From Gymnorhina tibicen (lineage: Eukaryota > Chordata > Aves > Passeriformes > Artamidae), in contig VXAZ01005694.1 in assembly GCA_013399875.1 (NCBI GenBank), positions 853,331 to 917,330 of the forward strand: a DNA stretch of 64,000 nt, in the 5' to 3' direction. Position numbers and translations under genes: made by a program. This document shows positions 1 through 13,426 of the stretch, in pieces (within the stretch, counting starts at the first letter, position 1; each line of letters begins with the position of its first letter). Under the pieces are notes generated by a model, which saw nothing but the letters and a program-made list of their open reading frames with translations, did not search any database and was not told the origin of the DNA.

Positions 1-3000
1 TGGCTGATAAAAGTTTTGAAAGTCTGGACATGTTGGCAACCTTCAATGTTTTTCAAGACACTTCTGCCCTACCTCTTCTTGAAGAAAGGAAACAACGAAA
101 GAGCCAAGCTAAAGAACTAAACTAAATCATCATGACTTAGAAAAATGACGATTTTAATTTAATTTAATTTTTATCTTTGATTTAAGTAGGAAAGCAATTC
201 CATTTTTTAACGTTCTGCTGTTTTAAATGTTTGGAAGAAACTGGCATCAGAAGCAAAAGAGACACTGAGCAAAAGTTGGGCATAAAGCCAGGAGTGGTCA
301 CACTTGTGAGTCAGTGTAGTCCAGAATTCTACTGTGCACAAAGACATGAGTCAAACACTGAAAGCAGCCGAAGGCCAGATGGGCGAGATGAAGGACAGCA
401 AGGAGATAGCCTTGAGCAGTTCCTGCTTTATAAATCCCAAGAGTGTTTGGCACACCTTGTCCAGAGAAACCTAACCTTGGATGAGCAAACGGGGCCCACA
501 GAAAGAAGCTGACTCCCTCACACAGCAAGAGGCCAAAGCACCACAAATTCATACAATGCAGGAAACAATAAATAAGGAAATAGATATTTCTGGTGGGAAG
601 TAAGCAGCTAATCAGGATGCTAAAGCCTCTGCTGCTCTAAGAAATAGGGGTCTAAGAAATCACACAGGGCCACAGGTATCAGAGAGAAGCACTGTTCTGT
701 TTGCACCCTCAGAGACTGAGATGAAACGTAAGGCTCCCTCATCTCACCCAAAGACAGGCTCACAAATCCTCGAATAGGGAAGTTATATTTTCTTCTTTTC
801 ATAAATAAAGCAAACTAAAATATAAAGCTTGAATAAATATGGCAAAAATAATAAGTTTAGGTCAAGAATATTGGACAAGAGCCCAGACAAGAACACCAAA
901 ACCTCCTTTCTCCTCACTCAGAGCTCCAGTGTCTGCTGCTGGGGGCAAGGGGAAAGAATACAACCTCTAACAGCCTCATGGGTTTCCTGTTGTGAGGCAA
1001 CATCAAACTGCCTCCTTTAATACACTGAATAACCCCAGATTGAGGCACTCAACTTCACCATTAATTAGTTCATCAACATCTTGCAATCAGGAGTGTGCAG
1101 CGTAAACAATTCCAGCCCTGCTCCACTCGAAGCTAACTTAATTCTGATGAGTATTTTGTGCATCACTGATCATAAGTGTGAGCTGTTTTCAAAACTGGTA
1201 ATAGAAGTCTCACTATGCAACAGAGCTGGAGCATTTCTTTTTCTGGAGGGTTTCACAGGGGTAATATTTGTAGCTTCTAGAAACATCATACAGATGAGGA
1301 ATTCAACCTAGCCTCTCATAACAGTACTTCTTTTAACATGGTTAGAAATAAACATTCCTAAAGTCTTTACTTAAAGTCCAAGCACACAGTGCTGCAGGGC
1401 ATTCATTACCTGTAAATTCTTGTGCCCATCTGCTGCCCCACGCAACACAGAACCTCACACCAGAGCAACTCAACCTACCACACACCCCTAGGTCCCATGT
1501 AAGGCAAGATCTTAGAGCCTGAAGTCATGTTTCAGCTTATAAAATAAGAATTTTAATGCTCTGCAAAGGTCCCTGGCCAGTGGAGGAAAGCTGCTTTTGC
1601 TTCTTTTGCGCTTGGTCTACAGACCAAGACAGATCTTGCCCCCAGTGGAACTCTGCAGTTGTAACTGGGATCATCCCGGGGATCACGCTGCTGTTGCTGC
1701 ATTAAATCCTCTCTTAAGGATCAGGAACAAAGGTCTTGACTTTACTTGGTTAAAAACAGCACTCACAGAACAAGCAGGCTCCAGCAGATGTCTGATTTGT
1801 GGCCGGGCAAAAGCTCCAGTAGGAAGCAGCTGAGAGGCCCACGTTCGTCTCCCCACTGTAGGGCAGCACGAGGCTCCTGTTAATCTGAGTCAGTTTAACC
1901 TTTGGGTTCATGCTTCCCCATGATCTTGCCACGAACTTGTTCACAGTGTTCTTATGAATTGAAAACAAGCCTTTGAGGGACCTTTTCAGATGTCTTCACA
2001 TGTCCGTACCATCAAGTCAGAACAAGAATAGTTCCAGCCTAACTAAATACAGTCTTCAACATCCCTAACAGCAGCGGGTGAGAAAGAGCTACGCCTAATG
2101 AGCCTCAGCCCACCAGAACATATGTCTGTCACTACTGCAGATTGATGCCAGGATTTATTATGTAAATTATTACACAACCGTTTCTCGAGTCTCCAGTACT
2201 AATGACTCGCTGTGAAAATAGATCATAAGCAGAAAAAGAAAACCAAGAAAGAAACCACATTATTCATATCTGAGTGTTTTTACTTGTGCCATCCTTTCTC
2301 CAGCCAGACTGTTTCTTGAGATAAATCCTTTAATCCACCAGCGGCTGCCGATGAGTTTCTGCGTTTGTGTCTGCAAGGGGGCCTAATAATAGTACAGACA
2401 GTGTGGTACACACCAAGAACCAGAAAGGGAAATAAAAGAACCTCCGACTCAAAAGATCATCTTACTTTGTACCCTTTGGATTCCACAAGGAAGTATGTTT
2501 ACATAGTTCATTAAGGATCCCATCTAATCTGTTTTTTCAGGTGCTAGTGACATCCATGCAACCCACCTGGGACCCTGGGACATGGCCTGGCGTTTCAATG
2601 ACTTCTGTTCAGAAACCTCCCATTTAAAGGGACAAATTCTGCATCATTTTGAAATTATTTGCCAGAAATAAAGGGTTAAAAATGTGTGCTCACAGCAGCA
2701 CTCTTTTCACAGGTGTGTAACACCTGCCAGGGAAGCAAAGGCAGGCAACTTGAACCATGGAAAGAATGCTTTATAGTGCCTCAGCTCCTTGGTGTGGAGC
2801 CCACCCTTTCCAAAGCACCAGCCATAACTCCACATAAGTGAGCAGTTACAACCAAGACCATCCCTTTCTATTGTTTTGATTTTTAATATCTGCTCTAAGT
2901 CTCACCTGCTTTTTCCTCAGTTAAATAAAAGATTCATTCTGACCTCTGTCAGAAGGAGACATATTTCAAGTTCACAAGCTATCTTTCAAAAACATCTAGG

Positions 3001-6000
3001 CTGCTGTCTTAAAAGTGATTGACAGAAAAGTAGTTCCCAGTCCTGTGCTAACTAATTTTAGGCACTTAACTACTGCCACCCTGAGTACCCTAGGAAACAG
3101 CAAGGCACCTCCTGACAGCAGCTGAGATCATGGTGCTACAAGCTGCTCATTTCTCCCTCTGACTACAGGGGAGACAGCACAATTATTTTCCAAACTGAAG
3201 TGCATTAATTATGTTCCTAAAATTTATCCAAGCTTATGCAGACCTACGGAGCCTAACATTTACAGAGAATCACTGCACCTAAAGTACTTCTGTGGAGAGG
3301 TCATCCTTTCAAAAAGTTTTTAAAGCCCCTGTTACATTTTGAGGTGCCTCATTCCTGGTGAATCAACTGGGAGCTGGTGAATGACTACTCAATGAAGACC
3401 TTTCCCCAAAGCATATTTGAAATCATCACCTCTGCTTTTCACCCATTTTGGGGGTCTGGGCACAGCAACAGAGCAACCGAACACCCAAGGAGAACAGGTG
3501 GCAGGTTATGGGAGGAGGAACAGCTGGGGAAGAGAGAAAATTGAATTACCTTATTGGCATTTCCAGCACTCCAGAGGCTCCTGGAGAATCCTGCTGGCTT
3601 TGTGATTGATGTGATCCATGAAGGTCAAGAAGCCAGGAGCAGCAGCCCAAGGTAGATGCCACAGCTGACAGTGTTGCTCTTCAGTGGGGATGCAGAGGGG
3701 CACAAGGCAGTGACAGCAGTGACAGCACTCCGTGAGATGCACCACTTTAACCCTTTATAAAACCATGCTGAGCAAGGGCTCGTGTATTTATTTGCAAGAT
3801 AAAAATATCCTTTTTGGCAAAAAGAATCTGTTACAGTCCAAACAAAACTTCTGTTGAAGGTAAACAAACAGAGGCTCAGAGGAGAAAAGCAGCACACACA
3901 CATGAAATTGGCCAGGTTTATTTAACCCTGCAAAAAGTATGAAGAGAGAGGAGGGTTTACCAGAGCAGATCTGGTAACATCCCATAAGTAATTAGAAAAA
4001 GGAAAACAAATACATCCTAATGTATCTAGCAGATCTCCACTGCTGTATGTTATGGGGGAAAGTGCAATCTCCTCTCTGCTGAGAAGGGCCATTTAAACCA
4101 ATTAAAATGTATCAGCTGGGTTTTAATATGTATTTTCACATTAATAAGAGGCACAATACAAAAAACTGAGAGGTGTAGGCAAGCAAAATTAGGAAGGAAC
4201 ATCCAGCTCCACACTTCCCACAGCCTCCATCATGAAAATACCAAAATGCAATACCAGCTTAATCACGCGATACCAATCCATCCTCTCTTTTCAATGACTT
4301 AGGAAAGAAGTGTTACCCCACTGGTGTGAATTGCAAATACATCTCCACACGATCTGACCCTTAGCCCTACAGTGCCCAGTTTTCCGAACGCCAGGCTCTC
4401 CACTTCAGACACAGCTGGCAGAACTGGATGTTTTGCTTTAATGCCGGGGTACACTGCAAAGCGATGTGCAACGTAACATGAAAGGCTGACCTGGCAACCT
4501 TGGGTCACCGCTGGCCTTATTCACTGGTGAAAGCGACAGGCAGAGGTTTTCCACGGAGAAAAGCCAACTTTGTACGAAATAATTTGTCACAAAGCGTAAC
4601 GTAATCCATTCGATTTTTCCAAGGCACGGCAAAATACGTGGCATTGGGCATGCTCCTAAATGGGGTGAACGGTGGAATGGCTATACCCTTCCAGTTTAAA
4701 TTTTATTTAATTATGTTCTTTACTCTGGCTGAGCCAAATTTCTGCATTCAGCCATGCAAAACGCTACATCAGGCTTCCTGATCCTGCAGTTGAATGTGGT
4801 GTATAGAAGTTGAGGCAATATTGGAAACTGGTGTCAGCACTTAGCTCGAGAAAAAACAGCACTTCAATGCAAGGCTGTTTGTTCACTGCATTAAATAAAG
4901 GCTGAATTTTACGGAACTTGTGGTCCATTTTCTCCATTATAATGTATGCGCTAGATGGGCCTAGAGAATAAAAAAGCCTTAAACAATCTCTGGCCCAGAG
5001 CAGGTTTTGCTTCTACAGCAAGAATTAATAACAACAATCTCTGCAAGTCTCTTAAATCCTCTGGACCTAATATTTCCCTTCCATGAAACAGGCATAACAT
5101 GTGTTACCCTCACAAAAACCGCCGTGATGATGAAAAATATTTCTTCTATCCGACCCTTCTTTCAAGGCCAAAAAAAAAAAAAATATGCCCCTTAAAAAAG
5201 ATGGAAAACCTGATGGATACACGAGCTTGATGTAAGCTCAGGCACATTTTCCTTCGTTAGGGAAGACGTGAAACACATGCTCATGTGGGACACAGTATGG
5301 CCTTCTGGTTCCTCTTTGGAAATTCGCTCTCTGCTGGAAATTAGAGGCCTTTGAGCTCTTTGTCGAGGTTTGCGGTGGCCTCTAGTGGTGTCTGTGGGGA
5401 TGGGACACTTCCCTCCCCGGCTGCCGGGATTTCTAAATGAGATCCATGAGCCAAAAACATCCGTGTTCTGAGTTCTCCCATCCTCTCAAACGGGAAAGGT
5501 GCGAAAAGAGCTAATCCGTAAAGCTCGTCCGCAATTTACACTTTGGGGTGACAAACACGGACTCTTTGAATGTGAAGAAATAACTTGATTTGCTCTCTAT
5601 TTCTTCGCAACAAAAAGAAATTAAATCCTTACTTAATGTTTCTAAATCTTTTATCCTGGTGCCTCGAATTAGTCCTCTCTCCTAGAGTTTCCCTCAAAGT
5701 CTTCAGGGTCTGTGGTCTTTAACATGTACCTGACTTCACTCTCAGTCCGGTGGCAAAGAAATCTGAGGATGGTCTTTCCTAGCAGAGACACACAGGTGAA
5801 CTTCCAAAACTCATGGGACACAGTCTGACCGTGCTGCAATAATGAGCAATGATAAGGATAGTTTTAGGGTCTGCTTTTCTCACAGAAGGAATGTTTTTGA
5901 ACTTCGTTCCTTAAGCAGTCTTTTAAATATTCTCAGGTTCATTTCAAAAGCAAAACACTACCCTCTGGTGAGAGACGTATACACAATGTGAGGAAACATT

Positions 6001-9000
6001 TCTGTATATACTCTCAGGCCTTAATGACTTCTTTGCCAGATGTCGTTTATCATTTCTCTCTTATCTATCTTGCAACCATTCTCACGAAAAGACTTAATCA
6101 TCCAAACCCAAGTCTCTGCTATACCACTGCAAAAATCTTTTAATGGCTGCCCTATTTCTTCTTCCTCCGCCCTTCAGACCCGAAGGCCGGACTGCAGAAG
6201 TGTGAGAGGCTCTAAAACCAGCAGAATCACTGGCACGAATGTGCAGCAGCAGTGGCAGTGCTCACTTTAGCCACCGTGTTATTTAATGGCCCTGAGACAG
6301 TTTATTCCCAAGACACTTGCTAGCAGAAATCAGGATTACGGAATGCTCGTCAGAGATGTTTGAACTGGATGTGCTGAGGGAGGGCCTAATGAAAGGTGAA
6401 TCTATCTAAAACACATAGAGCTTTTTTATTTGTTTAGCCTCTCATTTCTTCCACGGCTTGTGCAGAACTCACTCTATTTAGCTTTTAATTTAGTCTTAAA
6501 TATAAAACATTGAACAGTCAATTTAACAGTGACATCCTCTCTTTCAGCTGCTCAGCTGGGTTCCCAAAAGAGGCCAGAAGCCTCCGTGGAGGAGCCCACA
6601 GAACAGCTTTGAAGTGAGGGCTTATGTGGGCTGGGAAACTGAGTCACAGATAGAAGAGCACACAGATAGGATGTGTCAGAAATAAACTCCAATTTTCCCG
6701 GTTCCTAGGACCCCATCCTAATCCCTGAACACATTCCTTTTCTTGTGAGGGTTATTTCATAATGAACCATTAAATCCCACCACCGTTCTCATCTGTCTCT
6801 GGCCAAATGATATCACATGTTGCTTTCATTATTGGTTTGTGCTCTCCTTTGGCTCTTCTGCTCCACTCCAGCTCGCTTGGCTTGGCCCACGATCTCTTCA
6901 AAAGCATAGTGCAAGTATTGTTTCTGTTTCATGCAAAGCTTGCCTAAATTTGTGGCAAGGAAAAGGCTGCAGAAGAACTGTATCGTGTGACTCCCAAATG
7001 AAACCAGCTGCCTATTATTTCCATGTCTGCAACTTTAGACCAAATTATGTGAGCTGGAAAGCTAATCTTTGGCCACCCTTTGACAAAGGGAGCACTTTAT
7101 AATTATTTTTATTTACATTTTGTGCTGGTAGCGTGGAAATTCGATCGCAAACGTGACCTTGTTGTCATCTCCTCTCGCTCAGCCAATTTTGCTGCTAAGC
7201 TAATTACAGCAGCGGTGTGGAAAATTTGCCTTAATGTGTGACTACATTGTAGCTGTCAAGTCTGCTAATAAGAGACCAACACTCAGTGGCACCACCTCCC
7301 ATAGGTCATGGACACCAATTGCAAAGCTCTCCTGCAGTCTTTACCCTGCTTCCTGACGGGCTGTAAAGGCTTCCACCAAACTCCGTGCTGCTACAGACCA
7401 TCCCCATCTGGTAACCATAAAAACTGTGCCAAAATTAATTTGGGATTATAAACTGTAATATCAGACTAGAGAAGGATATTGGCACCATGGGCTCTCTGAG
7501 AGCAGCTGGGAGTCACTGATGTTACAAGCTTATCTACAAGATAAATATTGTGTGTCTATCAACAATCAGTTCTCACTGAAACAGAGAGTCAGTGCAGGAA
7601 TTGTCCCATGAAACATCATGGCCAGCAGTCTGTAAGGTGTAAAGTAGATGATCTTATTTATCTCTTTGGTTATTAAAGGATGTTGTTTTCTTTTGAGCCG
7701 GTATGTTAATTAGCTCTCTTTCAGCTGCTAGAGAGGAGTGCCTTATTTCACCTCAAGCATTTCAAAAGTTCTTCCTCCAAGCTTCTTTATTCTTGTAAGG
7801 AGGCAGAGAGGGGAAGAAATAGGTATTTCCCTCATTTATTCCTGCCTTACTTCCTACAAGTTGTTCTTACTCATTCTTCTGCCTGAGGCCTTGCAAGGAC
7901 TACACCTGAAAGTGAAACGACACTGCTGAGTCTATTTCCCAAAATCAGGCTCTGGCGGTGTGAGGGCGAGTACGTGAAAACAGCTATAACAGAGCACTAC
8001 CTAGTGGCTTTAACCAAAATCAAACTTTCAGTGCATGGGGAGCTGCACAGAATCTCTCAAGGCCTTGAGTACCAAAACCAAGCTATGATTCACATCTCAC
8101 CACCTGAACCCCCACGTGCAAATGGTCTGTGCCTACGGCACATCTGATCTGCATGGGACTTCTATTTTTTGTACTTTTTCACTTCTCACCTTCCCAAAAG
8201 CCAGAGTTCGAAGACCCACACAGTCAGTGATCAAAATGGCTCGTGCAACCCACTGAGAAACAGGTAACAACTTTCCTGAACACAGCAGCAGATTTGTGGC
8301 AGGCAGAAGTAATAGCTGACACGAGAAACCTTCTTCCTTCAGAGGGACTGATGATGAGGCTTCGTTGGAACACGGTGCAGCAAAGTATTTACCACTGATA
8401 TTATGGGAAACGCGAACATCCGAAAATAGAAGGTGGTGGAAGCAGGGTGACGCCTCAGGGCCAGGTCTGAATCACTATGGTCTATTCACAGCCAGCATCT
8501 TGAGGCTCAGAATAAATCCTGCAATATATTTTCTTCTGAAAAGAATTTATGGACAGGAAGAAAGCTGACCAGTGGTATGAACTCACTGTAAAACAAACAC
8601 ATGCACAAATCCTGGTACTCTTCGAAGGGTAATAGATTCAAATCTACTCCCATCCAATTATTTCTTCATTTTCAGAGGGCACAGTGGAATGAAACTGATA
8701 TTCAGAGGAATGAAAGTATTGAAGCTTTATCTTAACCCTGCCAGATCTGCATAACAGAATGTGGTTTGTAGCTTAAGGCAAAAACATAGTTATTTGTAGA
8801 AACTTTGGCTTTCTGGCTGCATATCCCATGGGCTGTGAGCATCCCACATCCTCCTCCGGCTCTAAGTCTCTGCTTCAGCAGATCTTCAGCAGAACATATT
8901 AGTGAAAGTGAAAAACTATTAGTTACCCAGCCATGCAACAAGCTCACCTTTGTCTCCTTTGACAACACGGAAGTGCAGAAGATGTCCTTGGCATTACCAA

Positions 9001-11184
9001 AATAATTGTTATCTTTTCATTTCCAGGAAAATAAACCCAGAAATGAAAACATCTAAGTTCAGAACAACAGCCACAAAACCCAGATGTGAAAATCCTAGAT
9101 CCTATGCCCACCAAGCCCACAGCTTTCGCCTTACAGAGACAGCTCAGAAGAAAGTTCCCAACTCTTCATGGTTCTACAGATTTCATTTCCCTCTACAGCT
9201 TTGCCAAGGTTTTAGGGTTTCACTGCCAGCACGTGAGTCTCTAGGATATGCTACATTATGAAAATCACCCTTGTAATTCTAAATGAATTTAAGCACATGT
9301 TTATATATATATATATGTATATGTATGTATGTATTTACCTAAGTATCAAGCTGATAAATATGTGGATAAATAAGCTGATAAACACGTAAACAAGTCCTGA
9401 AGAGTGTAAATTACAGCATGCTTCTGGCAGAGTCAGTAATTGTTGGCTTTGCCTATTGATTTTCATTTTAACTCCTTGTTCTTACACACTCACTGTTTCT
9501 AAAAGGCTTGCTTGTATTGTTATTAGTACTGATGGCTGTCACAGCAGCACTTACAGACTAAAGCCCTTTTCTTTTAGCTCCTGTGTGTAACAGACAGAAA
9601 TGCTCTGTGATTAGTTTTACAAGTATCTCTTGGCGTGACCCATAATCCGACTGAGTCACGTGGGCTCAGCCAAACCCCAGACAACCCTTCGAACTCTGAC
9701 TGTATGGCCCATGCAAGGGACAGCAGCAAAATCTTGGCAGGATAAATTAATTTTCTTCATACTTTTTTTTTTTTTAAGTCTTGAAAAAAAAAAATCATAG
9801 CAAGTCCTTTAGTTAAACGATTAACACTGAAATGGCTGAAGCAAAGGTCTTTTTTATGGAAACTTTGTAATAAGTAAATAACTAACTTTGGAAACACCTC
9901 CCCACCACCACCCCCTTTCCTGCCAACTTTTCACCTGGGATTGTTTTCTGCTGTGCAGTCACCTTCACCCTATCCCATTGGATATGTCAGGTCAGACCCC
10001 AAACAGCCAGGGAGGCTTTTGCAAAGATGAAATAAAGGGAATAGAGGGGGGCACAGAACAGACAATTGCTGGTGCAACCCAAAAGACAGGACTTCGGGAA
10101 CAAAATGCAGCCTGGAAAGATTTTTGGTCCTTCTGCTTTCCCACTAAACTTTCAGAGCACAGCTAAACCTTCAGTGGCAATGCTAGACTTGCACCCACTT
10201 TGGGACGTACAGCCTGAAGCTCCAGCTTGCGCAGGCAGGGTTTACAGCCAAGAATTACCACCACAACAGATGCAATCCAGCCGTGTCTTGGGGGACACAG
10301 CCATTACAGTGTTCCTAGCAGTGCTACAATATTTCATAGAGAAGAAAGAGTTCCCAAAGGAACTGAAGATTTCGCTCGTATGTCTAATCCTAGACACCAC
10401 TCTTGAATTCTCTTGAAAACGTCTTGCTCCTCAGAGCCTGCAATTCTGTGTTTTCAGTCTTGCATTTTTATTATTCCCATTTCGTCCTTCTAATAAAGTT
10501 AATAAACAGTAAAGTTTAACAGTACAATAAAATTTTCCTTCACAGCTTCAGTTAGTGTCTCTTAAGCCAATCTCAATATACAAATTTACTACAACCAATG
10601 CAACATGAATGGAAGCTTTTATTCTTTCAGTGTGCCCATTTGAACAGCAGAAATTTTAAACCCAGTAAGACTCTTTATAAAAAGTTTGTGAGCTTTTCTG
10701 TTTTGGAACAAATGCAGAAGTTTACTCCGTTGTTTTCAGAGTCACCATGACTAGGCTCAACATTTCTGACTTGGTCCTGCTGGTGTTACTGCACATGGGG
10801 TTTCTGATTTTTCATCGCCCTGGTCTGTGAAAACTCTTGTGCCAAGAGCCTTTTGGCCCAGACTCCCAGATTATAGAACTCAGCACACCACTGGCTCATC
10901 ACAGAGATGATTTTTCTTCAGCGAGTTTTCACACAAAAACCTTGCAAACACAGGTCAGCACTAAGCATCTGACTGATTTCTGGCTGAGAGCAGAGAAATA
11001 ACTTCCTCAGGCTGCTTTTTACAAGGACATTTAAACAAACTGAACAATTCCAATTGATATATCAGCGTGTTTTCAAGAGGTTTTGAGGGTGACTTTGTGA
11101 CACACTTACTTGACCATTACTATTTTGACTCTCATAAAATAGTGAGACAAAATTTTGACTCTCATAAATTCTGAGACTTTACTC
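1..11184. other. Intergenic stretch without recognisable gene
   Basis: No reading frame here resembles a protein family I know, and none combines convincing splice sites with protein-like composition. The frames present are short (under about 120 codons) and scattered on both strands, as expected by chance in AT-rich vertebrate DNA. Visible content is limited to short poly(A)/poly(T) runs (for example near 5170 and 9765-9792) and a TA/TATG microsatellite at 9301-9334. Distal regulatory elements or untranslated RNA exons cannot be excluded by eye. Confidence 0.5.
9301..9334. repeat. TA / TATG microsatellite
   Basis: Alternating TA dinucleotides pass into TATG tetranucleotide units. It is a simple sequence repeat with no coding content. 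Confidence 0.85.
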
Positions 11185-11336
11185 AGAATGGTTTGGGCTG
11201 GCAGTGACCTTAAAGATCATCCAGTTCCAAGCCCCCTTCTGTGGGCAGCAGGGACACCTTCCACTGGACCAGGTTGCTCAGAGCTCCATCCAGCCTGGCC
11301 TTGAACACTGCCAGGGATGGGCATCCACAGTTTCTC
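11185..11336 (-). mobile_element. CR1 LINE 3'-end fragment
   Basis: The + strand reads AGAATGGTTTGGGCTGGCAG followed by a 'cttaaagatcatccagttcc' type block and then a 'ggacaccttccactggacca' type block. This is the reverse complement of the 3' end of bird CR1 retrotransposons, so the element lies on the minus strand with its 3' end at about 11185. It is 5'-truncated, as almost all CR1 copies are, and diverged, so it is an old inactive copy. The frame at 11204-11431 is only the reverse reading of this element. Confidence 0.85.
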
Positions 11337-13362
11337 TTAGGCTGAAGTTACTCCAGATAACAGTAACTTCTAACACCTTCTTTTGTACAAAACTGGAAAA
11401 CGAGTTTGAATCGTCAGGTTGCTCTAATTAGTTTAGAGATACAATATATTGACAAGAATAGGGAGCGAAACAAGTCCCGTGCTGTTATGTACACCAGGGC
11501 TGAAATTCCATGCAGTGACAACAAACGATAAAGGCCATGAATCCTTGCTTCAGTGTGATATTTTTGGTCTGTTGGGTTGCAGGAACTGATCCAGCTACCA
11601 AGATAAGTTTACTCCTTTCACAGACCTAATTTCTAAGCCTTAACTCACCTTTGACACAGCAGATTAAGTGCTAGCGAGTGCCAAGCCATTTGATGTTGTG
11701 CTTTGCTGATCCTCACAGCAGAAGCACTTATTTTAACTCATACAACAATCAGACTGATGATTATGGGAGGAAGCTTTTCATTATATGGAATTACAGGCTG
11801 ATGATCCAGACCGACTCTCTCCACCAGCAGCCAGGCCCTCTTTCTCTACACAAAAAGAAATCGAGTCCAGCTTGTACTGGGTTGCATTGCAAGCACTTAG
11901 AGGCAGCATTTGACCACAATAACCCTTAGTCTGCTACCTCTGACCTTGCCCCTGGTATCCCAGCCACAGTAACATTCCAGAAGAGGCAAAATTTCAGTTT
12001 GCTGGTTTCATCTATTAGGGACACGGAAGCAATTTGCTGCAAATCATTTCACATCCTCAAGCTTCAGTGAGGCTGAGAGCGTGCACGGTTTTGAACATTT
12101 TATTGCCCTGCATCCGACTCCATGCTGGTCATGATTAAAAACACTCAGGTAACTTGAAAATTAAGATATTCATGAATTATAAGCTACCCCATTAAAATTA
12201 TAAATAAGATGGACAAAATAAGTCTCTTTCACAGCTCTTTCCTCTAAGTGAAATAAGCTGGAAAAAGGATGAGGCTCTGGTTGAAACTTCAAGACACCTG
12301 AAGGCTTCCACTGACTTAATAAGGCCAAGTATTTTCTCATTTCCAATTTCTTCTTTTATCATTTTTTCCTACTTCCCTTTGAGCACACAAAACTAATAAA
12401 TGTGTTTTTATCACAGCGAAATAAAGTAGCGCTGTTGAAATCTGCAAGAGCAAGTGGGCATGGAAATGCCTTTTTTTTTTTTTTTTTTAATAAAAGCTTT
12501 AATAAAGATGTATGTATAAAGCCTTGCAGCTCTTCAATAAGAGCCTGAGCCTGCATGATGCTTTAGACCTCAACTTCCCCTGACGTCGGCAAACTATTTT
12601 ACAGGAAACAATCTTGTGCTGGTCCCAAGGCAAGGAACAATATTATCTAATATATCTTTTCTATCCTGAACCTCTGTGATCAGGTTCTTAATTATGCCAG
12701 TTGGAGAATATTATGAACACAGGAGAGCAGATATGCTGATCCCAGCTATTTTTTGTCCTGGAGCAATAGGCAGGGACACACTCCCAATATTCCACAGTGG
12801 CTGCTGGAAGAAGAGAAAGGGCACTCTCAGACCTCACTAGTGCCCAGCCACCAGCCCAAGCAGCTCGGGCACAGGTATCCTCAGCACGAGGAGCAATTCT
12901 GGCTTCAGGCCAGAGGAAAAGCTGGAATAAAATTTTGTTTCTCTTGTTTATGCCTTCGACACGCTCTGCTCAAAATGGAACACCAGAAAATTCAACTTAC
13001 ATTAGGGTTTTTTAGAAACATCTAATTTGTGTTTGTATTTAAAACTGTGCTCAGAGCTGATTTACACTGTAATAAAGAAGTAATATTCCTTTGGCAAGTA
13101 TTACAGCTACTTAGATATTCCAGTGAGAGCACTGCTTTAATGAAAGCAGAAACAGTAAGAAAAACAGACAAACCAACAATTTTCTCTGCCTGTTGAACTG
13201 TGACAACTGTTTTGCCTCCTATCGACCTTCTTTAACAGGGGAGATGGTTTTATCCAACAAGTATTTGCAATAAAAACTGTAGGCAGTTCCAAGTCTGTGG
13301 AGTTCAGCACTTTGAATTTAATTGCAGACGCTTTTAGATGCCTTTAAGTAAAAAAAAAAAAA
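11337..13362. other. Intergenic stretch, nothing recognised
   Basis: AT-rich DNA with no supported gene. It contains a poly(T) run near 12471-12488, and a poly(A) run runs directly into the assembly gap. Confidence 0.5.
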
Positions 13363-13426
13363 NNNNNNNNNNNNNNNNNNNNNNNNNNNNNNNNNNNNNN
13401 NNNNNNNNNNNNNNNNNNNNNNNNNN
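13363..13426. other. Assembly gap (64 N)
   Basis: A run of 64 undetermined bases. The sequence cctttaagta followed by a poly(A) run occurs immediately before the gap and again immediately after it, which suggests that the two contig ends are the same locus and were not merged. The true gap may be zero or negative in length. Confidence 0.95.
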